A stretch of 62,798 nucleotides of DNA from JANPIX01 sp031425195 (GCA_031425195.1 JANPIX010000021.1:1-62798); one strand, 5' to 3'. Positions 31,813 to 41,141 are shown, counted from the stretch's first letter. The notes: generated from the sequence alone by a model not told the origin. Translations and numbers: made by a program.

Positions 31813-34062
31813 CTATTTCCGTCGACGAATGACCTTCCGCTTGGCATCGCGTGCGGCGGCGGCACCCGGTTTGCGCGGCACGAAACGCCCGCGCTTGGCC
31901 GACGCGCCCGACGGCATCGCGCGGTTTTCCAGTTCCACAATCTCCAGCATCAGGCCGCCGGTCAAGGGATCAGCTTCGGCCAGACGCACGGTGACACGCT
32001 GACCCATGCCAAGGACGATGCCACTGTCGCCACCCATCAGCGTCTGGGCATCGGCGTCGAAATGGAAAAACTCATTCCCGACAGACCGGATGGGAACAAG
32101 GCCATCCGCCCCGGTTTCATCGAGTTTGACGAACAGGCCAAACCGTTGAACGCCCGAAATACGGCCGGTGAATTCCGCGCCGACGCGATCCGCCAGAAAT
32201 GCGGCGAGATAGCGGTCGTTGGTATCACGTTCGGCAATCATCGACCGGCGTTCGGTGTCGCTGATTTGTTTGGCGGTTTCGGGCAGATCCTCGATATCCT
32301 GCGGGGACAGGCCATCAGCGCCCCAGCGATGCGCCGAAATCAGGGCGCGGTGCACCACAAGATCGGAATAGCGGCGGATCGGGCTGGTGAAATGGGCGTA
32401 AGACCGCAGCGCCAGACCGAAATGCCCGAAGTTTTCCGGGTGGTAATAGGCCTGCGTCATGGACCGGAGCGTGGTGATATTCATCAGTTCGGCAAATTCG
32501 GTGCCCTGCGCCTGCGCAAGCAGGCGGTTGAGGTGGGCGGTTTTCAGAACCTGCCCCTTGGCAAGCACGAACCCCGACGCTTCGGCCACATCGCGCAGCG
32601 CGTCGAGCTTTTCCGGGCTTGGTTCTTCGTGGACCCGGAACAGCAGCGGTGTCTTGAGGCGTATCAATTCCTCGGCGGCAGCGACGTTTGCCATGATCAT
32701 GAATTCTTCGATCAGGCGGTGGGCGTCCAGCCTGTCGCGGTAGGCGACAGAGGTAACCTTGCCCGCGTCATCCAAAACGATCTTGCGTTCGGGAAGATCG
32801 AGATCGAGCGGTTCGCGGGCGGCCCGGGCGGCCTTTGTCGCCTCGTATACAGCATAAAGCGGGCGAAGAACGGGTTCGAGCAACGGGGCAGTGACGGCAT
32901 CAGGCGTGCCATCAATGGCGCGCTGCACCTGTTCGTAGTTCAGGCTGCCTTGCGACCGCATGAGGCCCCTGACAAAACGGTGCGATACCTTGTGGCCGCC
33001 CGCACTGACCACCATGCGAACCGCAAGACAGGCGCGGTCCACATGTTCATGCAAGGAACACAGATCGCCCGACAGGACATCGGGAAGCATGGGTACGACG
33101 CGGTCGGGGAAATAGGTAGAATTGCCACGCTTGCGCGCCTCGCGGTCAAGTGCACCGCCGGTGCGGACATAGTGGGCGACATCGGCAATCGCGACCCAGA
33201 CGATAAACCCGCCGGGGTTTTTCGGGTCGGTATCCACCTGCGCCAGAACGGCATCATCGCGGTCGCGGGCATCGACCGGGTCTATCGTGACAAGGGGCAG
33301 GTCGCGCAGATCTTCGCGGGTGTCGAGGGGGGCAGGTTTCGCAGCCTCAGCCTCGGCAATGGCCGCGTCGTGAAAGTGATCGGGGATGCCGTGCTGATGG
33401 ATGGCAATCAGGCTGACCGCGCGCGCGCCCATCGGATCGCCCAGCCGTTCGACAACGCGCGCCATTGGCAGGCCCAGACGTTTCGGCCCGGCCTGTTCAA
33501 CCTCGACCAGTTCGCCGTCTTTGGCGCCGTGCGTGGCATCGCGGGCGACGCGCCATTCCTTGTCGTTGCCCTTGTCCACCGGCACGATACGGCCACCGTC
33601 GGACGCCTCGCGGAAGATACCCAGCATGCGGATGGGGTTCGACCCGATCTTGCGGATCAGGCGTGCTTCGTGGCTGTGGCCGGGGTCGGTGACTTCGGTC
33701 AGACGGGCAAGGATGCGATCACCCGCGCCCATGGCAGTGTCGCCGGTGCGGGTCACCAGAAGGATGCGGGGTTCCGCCCCCGTGCCATCCCATTCCATCG
33801 GTTTGGCGAACAGGTCGCCCTGACTGTCCGGCCCCGTCACCATCAGGATCGACACGGGTGGCAACGTGGCCGCCTCACGATAGGTGCGGCGTTTCTTGGC
33901 CAGCGAACCGTCGTCCTGCATTTCATGCAGGATGCGTTTCAGTTCAACCTTGCCGGCACCGCTTTTGATGCCGAATGCCTTTGCGATGTCGCGCTTGGCG
34001 GCAAGTGTGGGGTTTTCCTTGATCCACTCAAGGATGCGGGTCTTGTCGGGAAGCTGTTCCAT
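31813..34062 (-). CDS. rnr: Ribonuclease R
   Basis: A 3'-5' exoribonuclease (749 aa) of the RNase II family that degrades structured RNA. An N-terminal winged-helix/CSD region comes first (about 1-220). The RNB catalytic core follows, with DPVDARDRDDAV (metal-binding Asp cluster), YFPDRVVPMLPDVLSGDLCSLHEHVDRACLAVRM and HFTSPIRRYSDLVVHR. Then comes an S1 domain (FTGRISGVQRFGLFVKLDETGADGLVP) and a basic tail (KRKVIRRRK). ATG 34062 yields the usual start. In many relatives topA lies upstream; here an acetyltransferase does. Confidence 0.96.
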   Translation of the reverse strand: MEQLPDKTRILEWIKENPTLAAKRDIAKAFGIKSGAGKVELKRILHEMQDDGSLAKKRRTYREAATLPPVSILMVTGPDSQGDLFAKPMEWDGTGAEPRILLVTRTGDTAMGAGDRILARLTEVTDPGHSHEARLIRKIGSNPIRMLGIFREASDGGRIVPVDKGNDKEWRVARDATHGAKDGELVEVEQAGPKRLGLPMARVVERLGDPMGARAVSLIAIHQHGIPDHFHDAAIAEAEAAKPAPLDTREDLRDLPLVTIDPVDARDRDDAVLAQVDTDPKNPGGFIVWVAIADVAHYVRTGGALDREARKRGNSTYFPDRVVPMLPDVLSGDLCSLHEHVDRACLAVRMVVSAGGHKVSHRFVRGLMRSQGSLNYEQVQRAIDGTPDAVTAPLLEPVLRPLYAVYEATKAARAAREPLDLDLPERKIVLDDAGKVTSVAYRDRLDAHRLIEEFMIMANVAAAEELIRLKTPLLFRVHEEPSPEKLDALRDVAEASGFVLAKGQVLKTAHLNRLLAQAQGTEFAELMNITTLRSMTQAYYHPENFGHFGLALRSYAHFTSPIRRYSDLVVHRALISAHRWGADGLSPQDIEDLPETAKQISDTERRSMIAERDTNDRYLAAFLADRVGAEFTGRISGVQRFGLFVKLDETGADGLVPIRSVGNEFFHFDADAQTLMGGDSGIVLGMGQRVTVRLAEADPLTGGLMLEIVELENRAMPSGASAKRGRFVPRKPGAAAARDAKRKVIRRRK

Positions 34063-34122
34063 GTCAGGGCCGTAGCATAGGGCGGGCGGGGCGTCACCCC
34101 GAAACGCGGCATATACGCCTGA

Positions 34123-34545
34123 CTACAGTGGCAGTTCCATGTCCCGATGGACAATCCCGGCATCCAGGTATTCTTCGCCAAAGGCCCGAAAGCCAAGGCG
34201 TTCGTAAAACCCGGTCGCATGAATCTGCGCGCCAAGTTTCACGCGGGCGATCCCCGGCATGGCACGAAACTGATCCACCCCGGCGCGGATCAAAGCAGCA
34301 CCCAGACCCACGCCGCGCAATGGTTTGATCACGCAGACCCGCCCGATCTTGCCCGTAACCCCATCGCGCAACAGGCGGGCAGACCCGGCGGGCCGCCCCG
34401 CCATGGTGGCAAGCAGATGGATGGCAAGATCGTCCTTGTCGTCAATCTCGTCCGCCTCGGGCACGCCTTGTTCCTCGATGAACACCACCCGCCGCAGCCA
34501 GCGGCAGGTCGGGATGTCGTTGGTCACTTCGATGGTAAAGCTCAT
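34123..34545 (-). CDS. GNAT-family N-acetyltransferase (ElaA-like)
   Basis: A 140-residue acetyltransferase. Evidence: VFIEEQGVPEADEIDDKDDLAIHLLA near the N-terminus, IGRVCVIKPLRGVGLGAALI (acetyl-CoA loop R-G-x-G-x-G/A) and KLGAQIHATGFYERLGFRAFGEEYLDAGIVHRDMEL, the last very like ElaA/YjcF-type GNATs. The ATG overlaps the dapE stop (ATGA), so it is translated from the dap transcript. Substrate unknown. Confidence 0.85.
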   Translation of the reverse strand: MSFTIEVTNDIPTCRWLRRVVFIEEQGVPEADEIDDKDDLAIHLLATMAGRPAGSARLLRDGVTGKIGRVCVIKPLRGVGLGAALIRAGVDQFRAMPGIARVKLGAQIHATGFYERLGFRAFGEEYLDAGIVHRDMELPL

Positions 34546-35687
34546 GCGAAATAGTCGCGCAGGATGCGGCTATAGATCGCCTTCAACTGGTGGATCTGCG
34601 CCACCTTGACCCGTTCATCAACCTGATGCATCGTGCGACCGACAAGACCAAATTCGACGACAGGGCAGTGATCCTTGACGAACCGCGCATCTGACGTGCC
34701 GCCACTTGTGGAATATTGCGGCACGACTCCGGTTTCGGCAGCGACGGCCTTGGCGACCAGGTCGCTGAAAGGCCCGGGGGCAGTCAGGAAACTTTCACCC
34801 GAAATCGAAATCGCCAGCGATATTTCCGCCCCGGTCTGCGCCGCAACTTCTGCCGCTTCGCTGTGCAGCCAGTTCGACAAGGACGCGCCGCTGTGGCGGT
34901 CATTGAAACGGATATTGACCGTCCCGCGGCACAGGGCGGGGATCACGTTATTCGCCGGATTGCCTGTGTCGATGGTCGTGATCGCAAGCGTGGACGCGTC
35001 AAAATGGTCGGTCCCCGTATCAAGTTCGTGGCTGGCCAGCCTGTCCATCAGGCGGACCATGGCAGTGACAGGGTTGTTGGCGCGGTGGGGATAGGCGGAA
35101 TGGCCCTGCACACCGCGCACGGTGATATGCGCGGTCGTGCTGCCGCGGCGGCCGATCTTCATCATCTCGCCCATCACGTTGGGGCAGGTCGGTTCGCCGA
35201 CAAGGCAGTGCGTCATCCGTTCACCCGTCGTCGCCATCCAGTCAAGAAGTGCCACGGTTCCATCGACGGCGACGCCTTCTTCGTCACCAGTGATGGCAAG
35301 GATCACCGCGCCGTCAGGGGGCGTATCCTGCACAAAATCGACAGCGGCGGCGGCAAAGGCGGCCACGCCTGATTTCATGTCGGTCGCACCCCGGCCATAC
35401 ATCCAGCCGTCCACCACTTCCGCGCCAAACGGGTCATGCGTCCACGCGGCCCTGTCGCCCACAGGCACAACGTCGGTGTGGCCGTTAAACCCAAAGGCCT
35501 TTTTCGCCCCCTTTGCACCCCATCGGGCAAACAGGTTGGACACCGCGCCACGGTCCACGCGGGTGCAGGCAAAGCCTGCGTCCGTCAGCACCTGTTCCAG
35601 CAATACAAGCGCGCCACCTTCGTCGGGCGTGACAGAGGAACAGCGGATCAGGTCTGCTGTCAGGGAAACGGGGTCAAGCGGGGTCAT
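34542..35687 (-). CDS. dapE: Succinyl-diaminopimelate desuccinylase
   Basis: A di-zinc M20-family enzyme (381 aa) that makes LL-diaminopimelate for lysine and cell wall synthesis. Metal/catalytic positions: His70 and Asp72 in NGHTDVVP, Asp103 in GRGATDMKSG, Glu136-Glu137 in TGDEEG, LVGEPT, and His in TMHQVDERV. Dimerisation insert starts near GRRGSTTAHITVRGVQGHSAYP. dapD is two genes upstream on the same strand, supporting the succinylase branch. Confidence 0.96.
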   Translation of the reverse strand: MTPLDPVSLTADLIRCSSVTPDEGGALVLLEQVLTDAGFACTRVDRGAVSNLFARWGAKGAKKAFGFNGHTDVVPVGDRAAWTHDPFGAEVVDGWMYGRGATDMKSGVAAFAAAAVDFVQDTPPDGAVILAITGDEEGVAVDGTVALLDWMATTGERMTHCLVGEPTCPNVMGEMMKIGRRGSTTAHITVRGVQGHSAYPHRANNPVTAMVRLMDRLASHELDTGTDHFDASTLAITTIDTGNPANNVIPALCRGTVNIRFNDRHSGASLSNWLHSEAAEVAAQTGAEISLAISISGESFLTAPGPFSDLVAKAVAAETGVVPQYSTSGGTSDARFVKDHCPVVEFGLVGRTMHQVDERVKVAQIHQLKAIYSRILRDYFA

Positions 35688-35696
35688 CCTGTCAGC

Positions 35697-36035
35697 CTAT
35701 TCAAAAAACGGCGTCATCTGAGCCACAACGACCGAGTTTTCGTCAAGTGCGCGCTGCATCAGGGCGCGTTCTTCGGGGTCAATCTCGTCACCGCCTTCGA
35801 TCCGTTCATCAAGCGTGCCATAGCCCGAAACATCAATCGGGTTAAGGTCTGCCACCTTGAGCACGGCCACCGTTTCGCGCACAGCCTCGGCCTCGTCCAC
35901 ACCACTGGCATAGATCATCAATGCGGCCCCGATAGCATTATCGGGCAGGCCGTCACCGACTTTGCGGCCCACTTCGACCACCAGCGTGAAGACCTGCTGC
36001 GGGCGTTTGGGCTTTTCTGTGGGATCATCGGTCAT
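35697..36035 (-). CDS. Conserved hypothetical protein (112 aa)
   Basis: A small acidic cytoplasmic protein with two recognisable parts: VFTLVVEVGRKVGDGLPDNAIGAALMIYASGVDEAEAVRETVAVLK and IDPEERALMQRALDENSVVVAQMTPFFE. No named family. ATG 36035 overlaps the stop of the DUF421 gene (ATGA), and dapE follows 9 bp after it, so it is embedded in the dapD-dapE transcript. Confidence 0.7.
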   Translation of the reverse strand: MTDDPTEKPKRPQQVFTLVVEVGRKVGDGLPDNAIGAALMIYASGVDEAEAVRETVAVLKVADLNPIDVSGYGTLDERIEGGDEIDPEERALMQRALDENSVVVAQMTPFFE

Positions 36036-36706
36036 GTCGGATCTGTCCATTCGTCGCAGTTGCAGTTTCGGCACAGCCCGGGTGTTACTGAAGGTTGGAT
36101 CAGACCGCAGGCGGTGCAGCACTTGTCCGGCCCCGCCCCTGCAGGGGCATAAGGTTCCAGTTCCGGCGGCGGTTCGATGCGCAGGCCGCGGCGGGCCGGT
36201 TCCGCCGCAAAGACAGACAGATCGCCCGAAGGTTCCATATAGGCCGCACGCACCTGTCCCAGCGACGTCATGCCGTTGATGCGCAACCCCGACCGCAATT
36301 CGCCCACTGTCAGGTTCAACCGCCGCAGCGCATCCATATCGGTCACGCCGTCCTGAACAAGGCAGGACGGTTCGCCATTGATCATCGTTTCCATCTTTGA
36401 TGATCGCAGGGTCAACAGTTCGACGCCCTTGGCAAAGAACACCGCCACCGTGATGGCGAACATGCCGTGGAAAAGCGGCACATCGGGCAGAAAGACCGAG
36501 TCACCGACAGCCGAACCGAGCGCGATGACAAGCAGAAATTCGACTATTGACAGTTGCGCGATGCTGCGCCCGCCGATCCAGCGCAGCAGCATCAGGGTAT
36601 AGCCGTAGATCACGCAGGTCCGGACCAGAATCTCGGCATAGTAAAGCCAATGCACATCGCCAAAGATCATGCGCGTCAGATCAAACGGGATGACAAGGTC
36701 CGACAT
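36032..36706 (-). CDS. DUF421 (YetF-type) membrane protein with C-terminal zinc ribbon
   Basis: A 224-residue protein: three N-terminal membrane helices (about 20-110), with RWIGGRSIAQLSIVEFLLVIALGSAVGD as the DUF421 hallmark. A soluble DUF421 domain follows (METMINGEPSCLVQDG..RLNLTVGELRSGLRINGMTSLGQVRAAYMEPSGDLSV). An added tail has CxxC pairs (CCTAC at 196-200; CRNCNC at 212-217) that looks like a zinc ribbon. It lies 6 bp after dapD and overlaps the next gene. Function unknown. Confidence 0.85.
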   Translation of the reverse strand: MSDLVIPFDLTRMIFGDVHWLYYAEILVRTCVIYGYTLMLLRWIGGRSIAQLSIVEFLLVIALGSAVGDSVFLPDVPLFHGMFAITVAVFFAKGVELLTLRSSKMETMINGEPSCLVQDGVTDMDALRRLNLTVGELRSGLRINGMTSLGQVRAAYMEPSGDLSVFAAEPARRGLRIEPPPELEPYAPAGAGPDKCCTACGLIQPSVTPGLCRNCNCDEWTDPT

Positions 36707-36712
36707 GATGCG

Positions 36713-37537
36713 TCAGTCCCGCAGCAGTTCGTTGATGCTCGTCTTGCTGCGGGTTTGCGCATCCACTTTTTTCACGATCACGGCGCAGTACAGGTTTATC
36801 CCGTTCTTTGACGGCATCGACCCCGCCACGACAACCGAACCGGCTGGCACCTCGCCATAGGTCACGGCACCGGTTTCGCGATCCACGATCTTGGTCGATT
36901 TGCCGATGAACACACCCATCCCCAGAACCGAGCCTTCCCGCACGATACAGCCTTCGACAACTTCGGAACGCGCACCGATGAAACAGTTGTCCTCGATGAT
37001 CGTCGGTCCGGCCTGCATCGGCTCCAGCACTCCGCCGATCCCGACGCCGCCCGACAGATGGACGTTCTTGCCGATCTGGGCGCAACTGCCCACCGTCGCC
37101 CAGGTGTCAACCATCGTGCCTTCGTCAACGAAAGCACCAAGGTTGACGAAGGATGGCATCAGGACGACGCCTTTTGCGATGAACGCCGAATGGCGCACGA
37201 CCGAGCCGTGCACCGCCCGAAAGCCCGCCGCGCGCCACTGGTTTTCGCCCCAGCCTTTGAACTTGCTGTCGACCTTATCCCACCACATGCCGCCCTGTGC
37301 GCCACCGGACTGCCCCTCCATGTCACGCAGCCGAAACCCGAGCAGCACGGCCTTTTTGGCCCACTGGTTGACGTGCCAATCATTGCCCTGCTTTTCAGCG
37401 ACGCGAAGCGTGCCCGCGTCCAGTGCTGCGAGCGTCGTTTCGATGGCATCGCGAACTTCGCCCCGGGTGGCCGGGTTAATCGTGTCGCGGGCTTCCCAAG
37501 CGGCGTCGATGGCAGGGGCAAGGGCGTTGTCGGGCAT
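36713..37537 (-). CDS. dapD: 2,3,4,5-Tetrahydropyridine-2,6-dicarboxylate N-succinyltransferase
   Basis: A left-handed parallel beta-helix (hexapeptide repeat) succinyltransferase, 274 aa, in the diaminopimelate pathway. Seen: LLGFRLRDMEG, WWDKVDSKFKGW, RAVHGSVVRHSAFIAKGVVLMPSFVNLGAFVDEGTMVDTWATVGSCAQIGKNVHLSGGVGIGGVLEP (the repeats) and SMPSKNGINLYCAVIVKKVDAQTRSKTSINELLRD. ATG 37537 has AAAGGAA upstream and is the family start. Head of the dapD-DUF421-hyp-dapE-GNAT run. Confidence 0.97.
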   Translation of the reverse strand: MPDNALAPAIDAAWEARDTINPATRGEVRDAIETTLAALDAGTLRVAEKQGNDWHVNQWAKKAVLLGFRLRDMEGQSGGAQGGMWWDKVDSKFKGWGENQWRAAGFRAVHGSVVRHSAFIAKGVVLMPSFVNLGAFVDEGTMVDTWATVGSCAQIGKNVHLSGGVGIGGVLEPMQAGPTIIEDNCFIGARSEVVEGCIVREGSVLGMGVFIGKSTKIVDRETGAVTYGEVPAGSVVVAGSMPSKNGINLYCAVIVKKVDAQTRSKTSINELLRD

Positions 37538-37615
37538 CGGTGTTCCTTTCGGGGTGGAAGGCAATTCCGCCTGCCTATAAGCGTTGTATGCCACCCAAGC
37601 AATCCAAAGGCCGAC

Positions 37616-38410
37616 ATGTCTGACACCACCCGCAAACACCCGCTTCGTTCGTCCCGGCAGGATGTGCGTGCCGCAGACCGCATGCCGGACACGCCTCAGA
37701 CCTTGGCCCCCACCTATCGTCTGGCCTTCGCCGACCCGGATTTCCTGACGCACGAAGATCTGCGGCCCGTTCGGTTGCAGTTGGAGTTGCTGAAGCCGGA
37801 AATGGCGCTTGACCGCGCCGGGATCAAATCGACCATCGTTCTGTTCGGCGGTGCGCGCATCCGCGAAGGCGCAGCATCGCCTCTATCGTCCTTTTATACC
37901 GAGGCGCGCCGGTTTGCCCATCAGATCACCACGCGCAGCATGGCGAATGGCGGGCTTGACGACGTCATCATCACAGGTGGCGGCCCCGGCGTGATGGAGG
38001 CGGGCAATCGCGGTGCCGCCGAGGCCGGAGGGCGATCCATCGGCCTGAACATCGTGCTGCCGCACGAACAAGCGCCGAACGCCTATGTCACGCCTGACCT
38101 GTGTTTCAATTTTCATTATTTCGCTGTCCGCAAGATGCATTTCCTGATGCGCGCCAAGGCGGTCTGCGTGTTTCCGGGTGGATTTGGGACATTGGACGAG
38201 ATGTTCGAAAGTCTGACGCTGATCCAGACGGGCCGGATGAACCGTATTCCCTTTCTGCTGTTTGGCAGGGCATTTTGGGAAGGCATTATCAATTGGCAGG
38301 CCTTGGCAGATGCGGGTGTGATCGCGCCGCAAGACCTGCGCCTGTTTCAATTCGTCGAAACCGCAGAAGAGGCCATAGCCGCGATCGACGGCTGGACCAC
38401 GCCCGGCTGA
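37616..38410 (+). CDS. LOG-family protein (TIGR00730-type)
   Basis: A 264-residue Rossmann-like protein of the LOG/lysine decarboxylase-like family; some members are cytokinin-activating phosphoribohydrolases or nucleotide hydrolases. Motifs: VLFGGAR (76-81), ITGGGPGVMEAGNRGA (120-134) and the signature CVFPGGFGTLDEMFE (184-198). The N-terminal 45 residues are an extension found in the larger LOG subtype. Start ATG 37616; divergent from dapD across 78 bp. Converges on the YcaQ gene with 4 bp between stops. Confidence 0.88.
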   Translation: MSDTTRKHPLRSSRQDVRAADRMPDTPQTLAPTYRLAFADPDFLTHEDLRPVRLQLELLKPEMALDRAGIKSTIVLFGGARIREGAASPLSSFYTEARRFAHQITTRSMANGGLDDVIITGGGPGVMEAGNRGAAEAGGRSIGLNIVLPHEQAPNAYVTPDLCFNFHYFAVRKMHFLMRAKAVCVFPGGFGTLDEMFESLTLIQTGRMNRIPFLLFGRAFWEGIINWQALADAGVIAPQDLRLFQFVETAEEAIAAIDGWTTPG

Positions 38411-38414
38411 CGCA

Positions 38415-39617
38415 TCAAGCGCGCAACCAGCCGTCCATGAGTTCCACACGGTCGCAGCCTGAAAAGCGGGCCAGCCGGTCAAGCTCGGCCATCAGCCTGG
38501 CCTGCCGCCCCGTGCCCCAGCGCAGCCCGCGTTCGGGCCAGAAGGCCCGCACACGCAACACGGAAGCGTCGCGGTGGGCTTTGGCGTCGATGCGTCCGAT
38601 GATGTCGGCCCCTTCGAGCACAGGAAAAACGTAATAGCCGTACTGGCGTTTAGGTTCGGGAACGAACACCTCGATCCGGTAGAAAAAACCGAACAGCCTT
38701 TCGGCGCGGTTGCGATCCCGCAGGGCCGGATCAAACGGCGAAAGAATGCGTATCCGCCTGGGGGGTTCAGGTGCCATGGCCGCATCCGTCAGGACATCCG
38801 GTCTGGCCCAGCAGCGGCGCAGCGTTCCGTCGGCACCCTCAACTGCGATCTCTGTCACCTCGCCCTGCAGATGGGCGCGCGTTACCCATTGTTTGGCATC
38901 CTGCGGTGATATGATGGCCCAATAGGCCGCCAGTTCGCCGCTTGTCGCAAAACCCAGCCGGTCGAGTGCGGAACGACAGGCCCAGTCAAGCGTGTCGTCA
39001 GCAGAGGGTTCGGGGGCGCGATGATGGGCGTGCAGCACCCGTTCCGTCAGATCATAGACCTTTTGAAACCCGTCACGGCGAGTGACCGACAGTTCGCCAA
39101 CGCGCCACAGGTATTCGAGCGCGGCCTTCGACGGGTGCCAATCCCACCAGCCCCCCTTGCCCCGCACTTCATCAGCGCCGACGTCAGACGATGTGACTGG
39201 GCCATGGTCGGCCACTTGTTGCAAGACGGTGTCGAACTTGGTGGCAAATCCATCGCGCTGCCACCCCTGCCAGCGTTCGACCAACCGGGTGCGATCTTGC
39301 GCAAACCGATGTTTCCAATGGGCGAATACGCTTGCCGGCAGGATCGAGGCGTCGTGCGTCCAATGTTCCCAAAGGCCGCGGTCCACCTCCAGCAGGGATT
39401 TGAGTGCGGACTGTCGATACGTCTTCCGCCGCGCGAACAGGATCATGTGATGGGCGCGTTCAACAGTGTTGATGCTGTCAACCTGAACGAAGCCGATTCT
39501 GTCGATCAGGGCCAGAAGGTCCGCCCCTGTGGCCGCCCCGTCGGGCGCTTCGGCAAGCGCATGGCGATGCAGAAACAGGCGGCGCGCGGCTGGGTTTGAA
39601 AGCACGGGAAGGGCCAT
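38415..39617 (-). CDS. YcaQ-like (HTH_42) DNA glycosylase family protein
   Basis: A 400-residue member of the AlkX/YcaQ-AlkZ family, tandem winged-helix proteins that unhook interstrand DNA crosslinks. The catalytic QxD motif is in IGFVQVDSIN (Gln45, Asp47). Also present: ERAHHMILFARRKTY, LWEHWTHDASILP and LSPFDPALRDRNRAERLFGFFYRIEVFVPEPKRQYGYYVFPVLEG, which are typical. Full length for the family; activity on this organism's substrates is inferred only. Confidence 0.86.
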   Translation of the reverse strand: MALPVLSNPAARRLFLHRHALAEAPDGAATGADLLALIDRIGFVQVDSINTVERAHHMILFARRKTYRQSALKSLLEVDRGLWEHWTHDASILPASVFAHWKHRFAQDRTRLVERWQGWQRDGFATKFDTVLQQVADHGPVTSSDVGADEVRGKGGWWDWHPSKAALEYLWRVGELSVTRRDGFQKVYDLTERVLHAHHRAPEPSADDTLDWACRSALDRLGFATSGELAAYWAIISPQDAKQWVTRAHLQGEVTEIAVEGADGTLRRCWARPDVLTDAAMAPEPPRRIRILSPFDPALRDRNRAERLFGFFYRIEVFVPEPKRQYGYYVFPVLEGADIIGRIDAKAHRDASVLRVRAFWPERGLRWGTGRQARLMAELDRLARFSGCDRVELMDGWLRA

Positions 39618-39848
39618 GCGACAGGCTTAACAGGCGTAGTCGGCTGGTCAATACGGGCCGAAGGGATGCGGGAAGGCGATTTTGGTAACACAGTGAAAGA
39701 TACCCTGCATCATTGTGAACGGGTCCGGTGCCTTTCGCGGTTGTATCACATGCGTGCAAAGGTCATTTTTGTTGCGCAGGCGGCCTCGTCCCCGGGGCTT
39801 GCCATCCCAGATCATTCCCTTTGCCCCATTTTGAGGAGAACCACAGGT

Positions 39849-41102
39849 TTGCCCCACGAAGCCCCCTTGATTGCGACCATTGTTGCCGGACTGTGCCTTG
39901 CCTTTGTCATGGGGCTGATCGCCCAGCGCCTGCGTTTACCGCTGATTGCGGGATATCTGCTGGCGGGGGTCATCATCGGGCCGTTCACACCGGGCTATGT
40001 CGCAAATCAGGCCATTGCGGATCAGTTGGCGGAACTTGGTGTGGTGCTGTTGATGTTCGGCGTCGGTTTGCATTTTTCGGTGCGTGATCTGATGTCGGTC
40101 GCGAAATTGGCAGTGCCGGGGGCCCTTGGTCAGATCACCGTGGCGACGGCATTTGGGATGGGCGTCGCGTGGGCCGTGGGATGGAACATCGGGGCAGGCC
40201 TGATCTTCGGGCTGTCGTTGTCAGTCGCATCAACTGTGGTTCTTTTGCGGGCCTTGCAGGACCGGGGGCTGGTCACCACCGACAGGGGGAAGGTCGCGGT
40301 TGGCTGGTTGATCGTGGAAGATCTGGTGATGGTCCTGGCGCTGGTTCTTATCCCGGCGCTGTCGGGGGTCTTGGGCGGCACGGCCGTCCCGTTAGAAGAT
40401 CAGGCGCTGGAGGTGGCACAGTGGGGTGTGGCACCGGTTGTGGCGACCTTGCTTGTAACGCTAGTAAAGGTTGCGGCCTTTGTCGGGGTCATGCTGGTGG
40501 TTGGCCGCAGGGTCATTCCTGCCGTACTCCACTATGTTGTGCACACCGGATCGCGCGAATTGTTCCGCCTGTCCGTTCTGGCCGTGGCGCTGGGCGTGGC
40601 GTTTGGTTCGGCCACGTTCTTTGGTGTTTCGTTTGCCCTTGGCGCATTTTTTGCAGGCATGGTGATGGCGGAATCCACGCTGTCGACACAGGCGATGAAG
40701 GAAACGCTGCCATTGCGCGATGCGTTTGCCGTTCTGTTTTTTGTTTCGGTGGGAATGTTGTTCAATCCGGGCGTGGTTGCCGATGCCCCGCTTGCGTTGT
40801 TGGCAACCGTGTTCATCATCATCGGGGCAAAATCACTGGCCGCCTATGGCATCATGCGGCTGCTGGGGCAGGATCGGGGCATGGGACTGGCGATCGCGGC
40901 AAGCCTGGCGCAGATTGGCGAATTTTCGTTCATCCTGATCGTCATGGGCGTCAATTTGGACATTGTGCCACCGGAAGGCCGCGATCTGGTGGTCGCCGGG
41001 GCGCTGTTGTCTATTTTGATGAATCCGGTGCTGTTTTGGTTGGTGGAGAGGTGTGAAAAGCGTGAAACAGCCGCCGTTGTAACCGAAACGCCGGCGGTCT
41101 GA
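39849..41102 (+). CDS. Kef/YbaL-type cation:proton antiporter (CPA2), lacking RCK domain
   Basis: A 417-residue inner-membrane antiporter with about 12 hydrophobic segments. Core CPA2 stretches: RLRLPLIAGYLLAGVIIGPFTPGYV, LAELGVVLLMFGVGLHFSVRDL, GLIFGLSLSVASTVVLLRAL, GWLIVEDLVMVLALVL and FFVSVGMLF. It stops at PVLFWLVERCEKRETAAVVTETPAV, where Kef/YbaL proteins normally continue into an RCK_N nucleotide-binding domain. A hairpin follows at once, so there is no frameshifted remainder. Start TTG 39849; upstream in-frame codons look non-coding. Confidence 0.85.
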   Translation: MPHEAPLIATIVAGLCLAFVMGLIAQRLRLPLIAGYLLAGVIIGPFTPGYVANQAIADQLAELGVVLLMFGVGLHFSVRDLMSVAKLAVPGALGQITVATAFGMGVAWAVGWNIGAGLIFGLSLSVASTVVLLRALQDRGLVTTDRGKVAVGWLIVEDLVMVLALVLIPALSGVLGGTAVPLEDQALEVAQWGVAPVVATLLVTLVKVAAFVGVMLVVGRRVIPAVLHYVVHTGSRELFRLSVLAVALGVAFGSATFFGVSFALGAFFAGMVMAESTLSTQAMKETLPLRDAFAVLFFVSVGMLFNPGVVADAPLALLATVFIIIGAKSLAAYGIMRLLGQDRGMGLAIAASLAQIGEFSFILIVMGVNLDIVPPEGRDLVVAGALLSILMNPVLFWLVERCEKRETAAVVTETPAV

Positions 41103-41109
41103 GGGCAGA

Positions 41110-41128
41110 GGCCCGGACGATCCGGGCC
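41110..41128. terminator. Hairpin between convergent antiporter and DUF4142 genes
   Basis: The 8-bp stem GGCCCGGA/TCCGGGCC (41110-41117, 41121-41128) with a 3-base loop lies 8 bp after the antiporter stop. No marked T-run. Confidence 0.5.
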
Positions 41129-41141
41129 CCCGCCTTGGCAG

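Noticed and set aside
31483..34080. Very long plus-strand open frame (over 860 codons) opposite rnr and the transglycosylase
   Set aside because: It spans two well-identified minus-strand genes and has no family-like content; it arises from codon bias.
37058..37615. N-terminal extension of the LOG-family gene back to 37058
   Set aside because: The added part overlaps dapD on the other strand and has no LOG similarity; ATG 37616 gives the family-like start.
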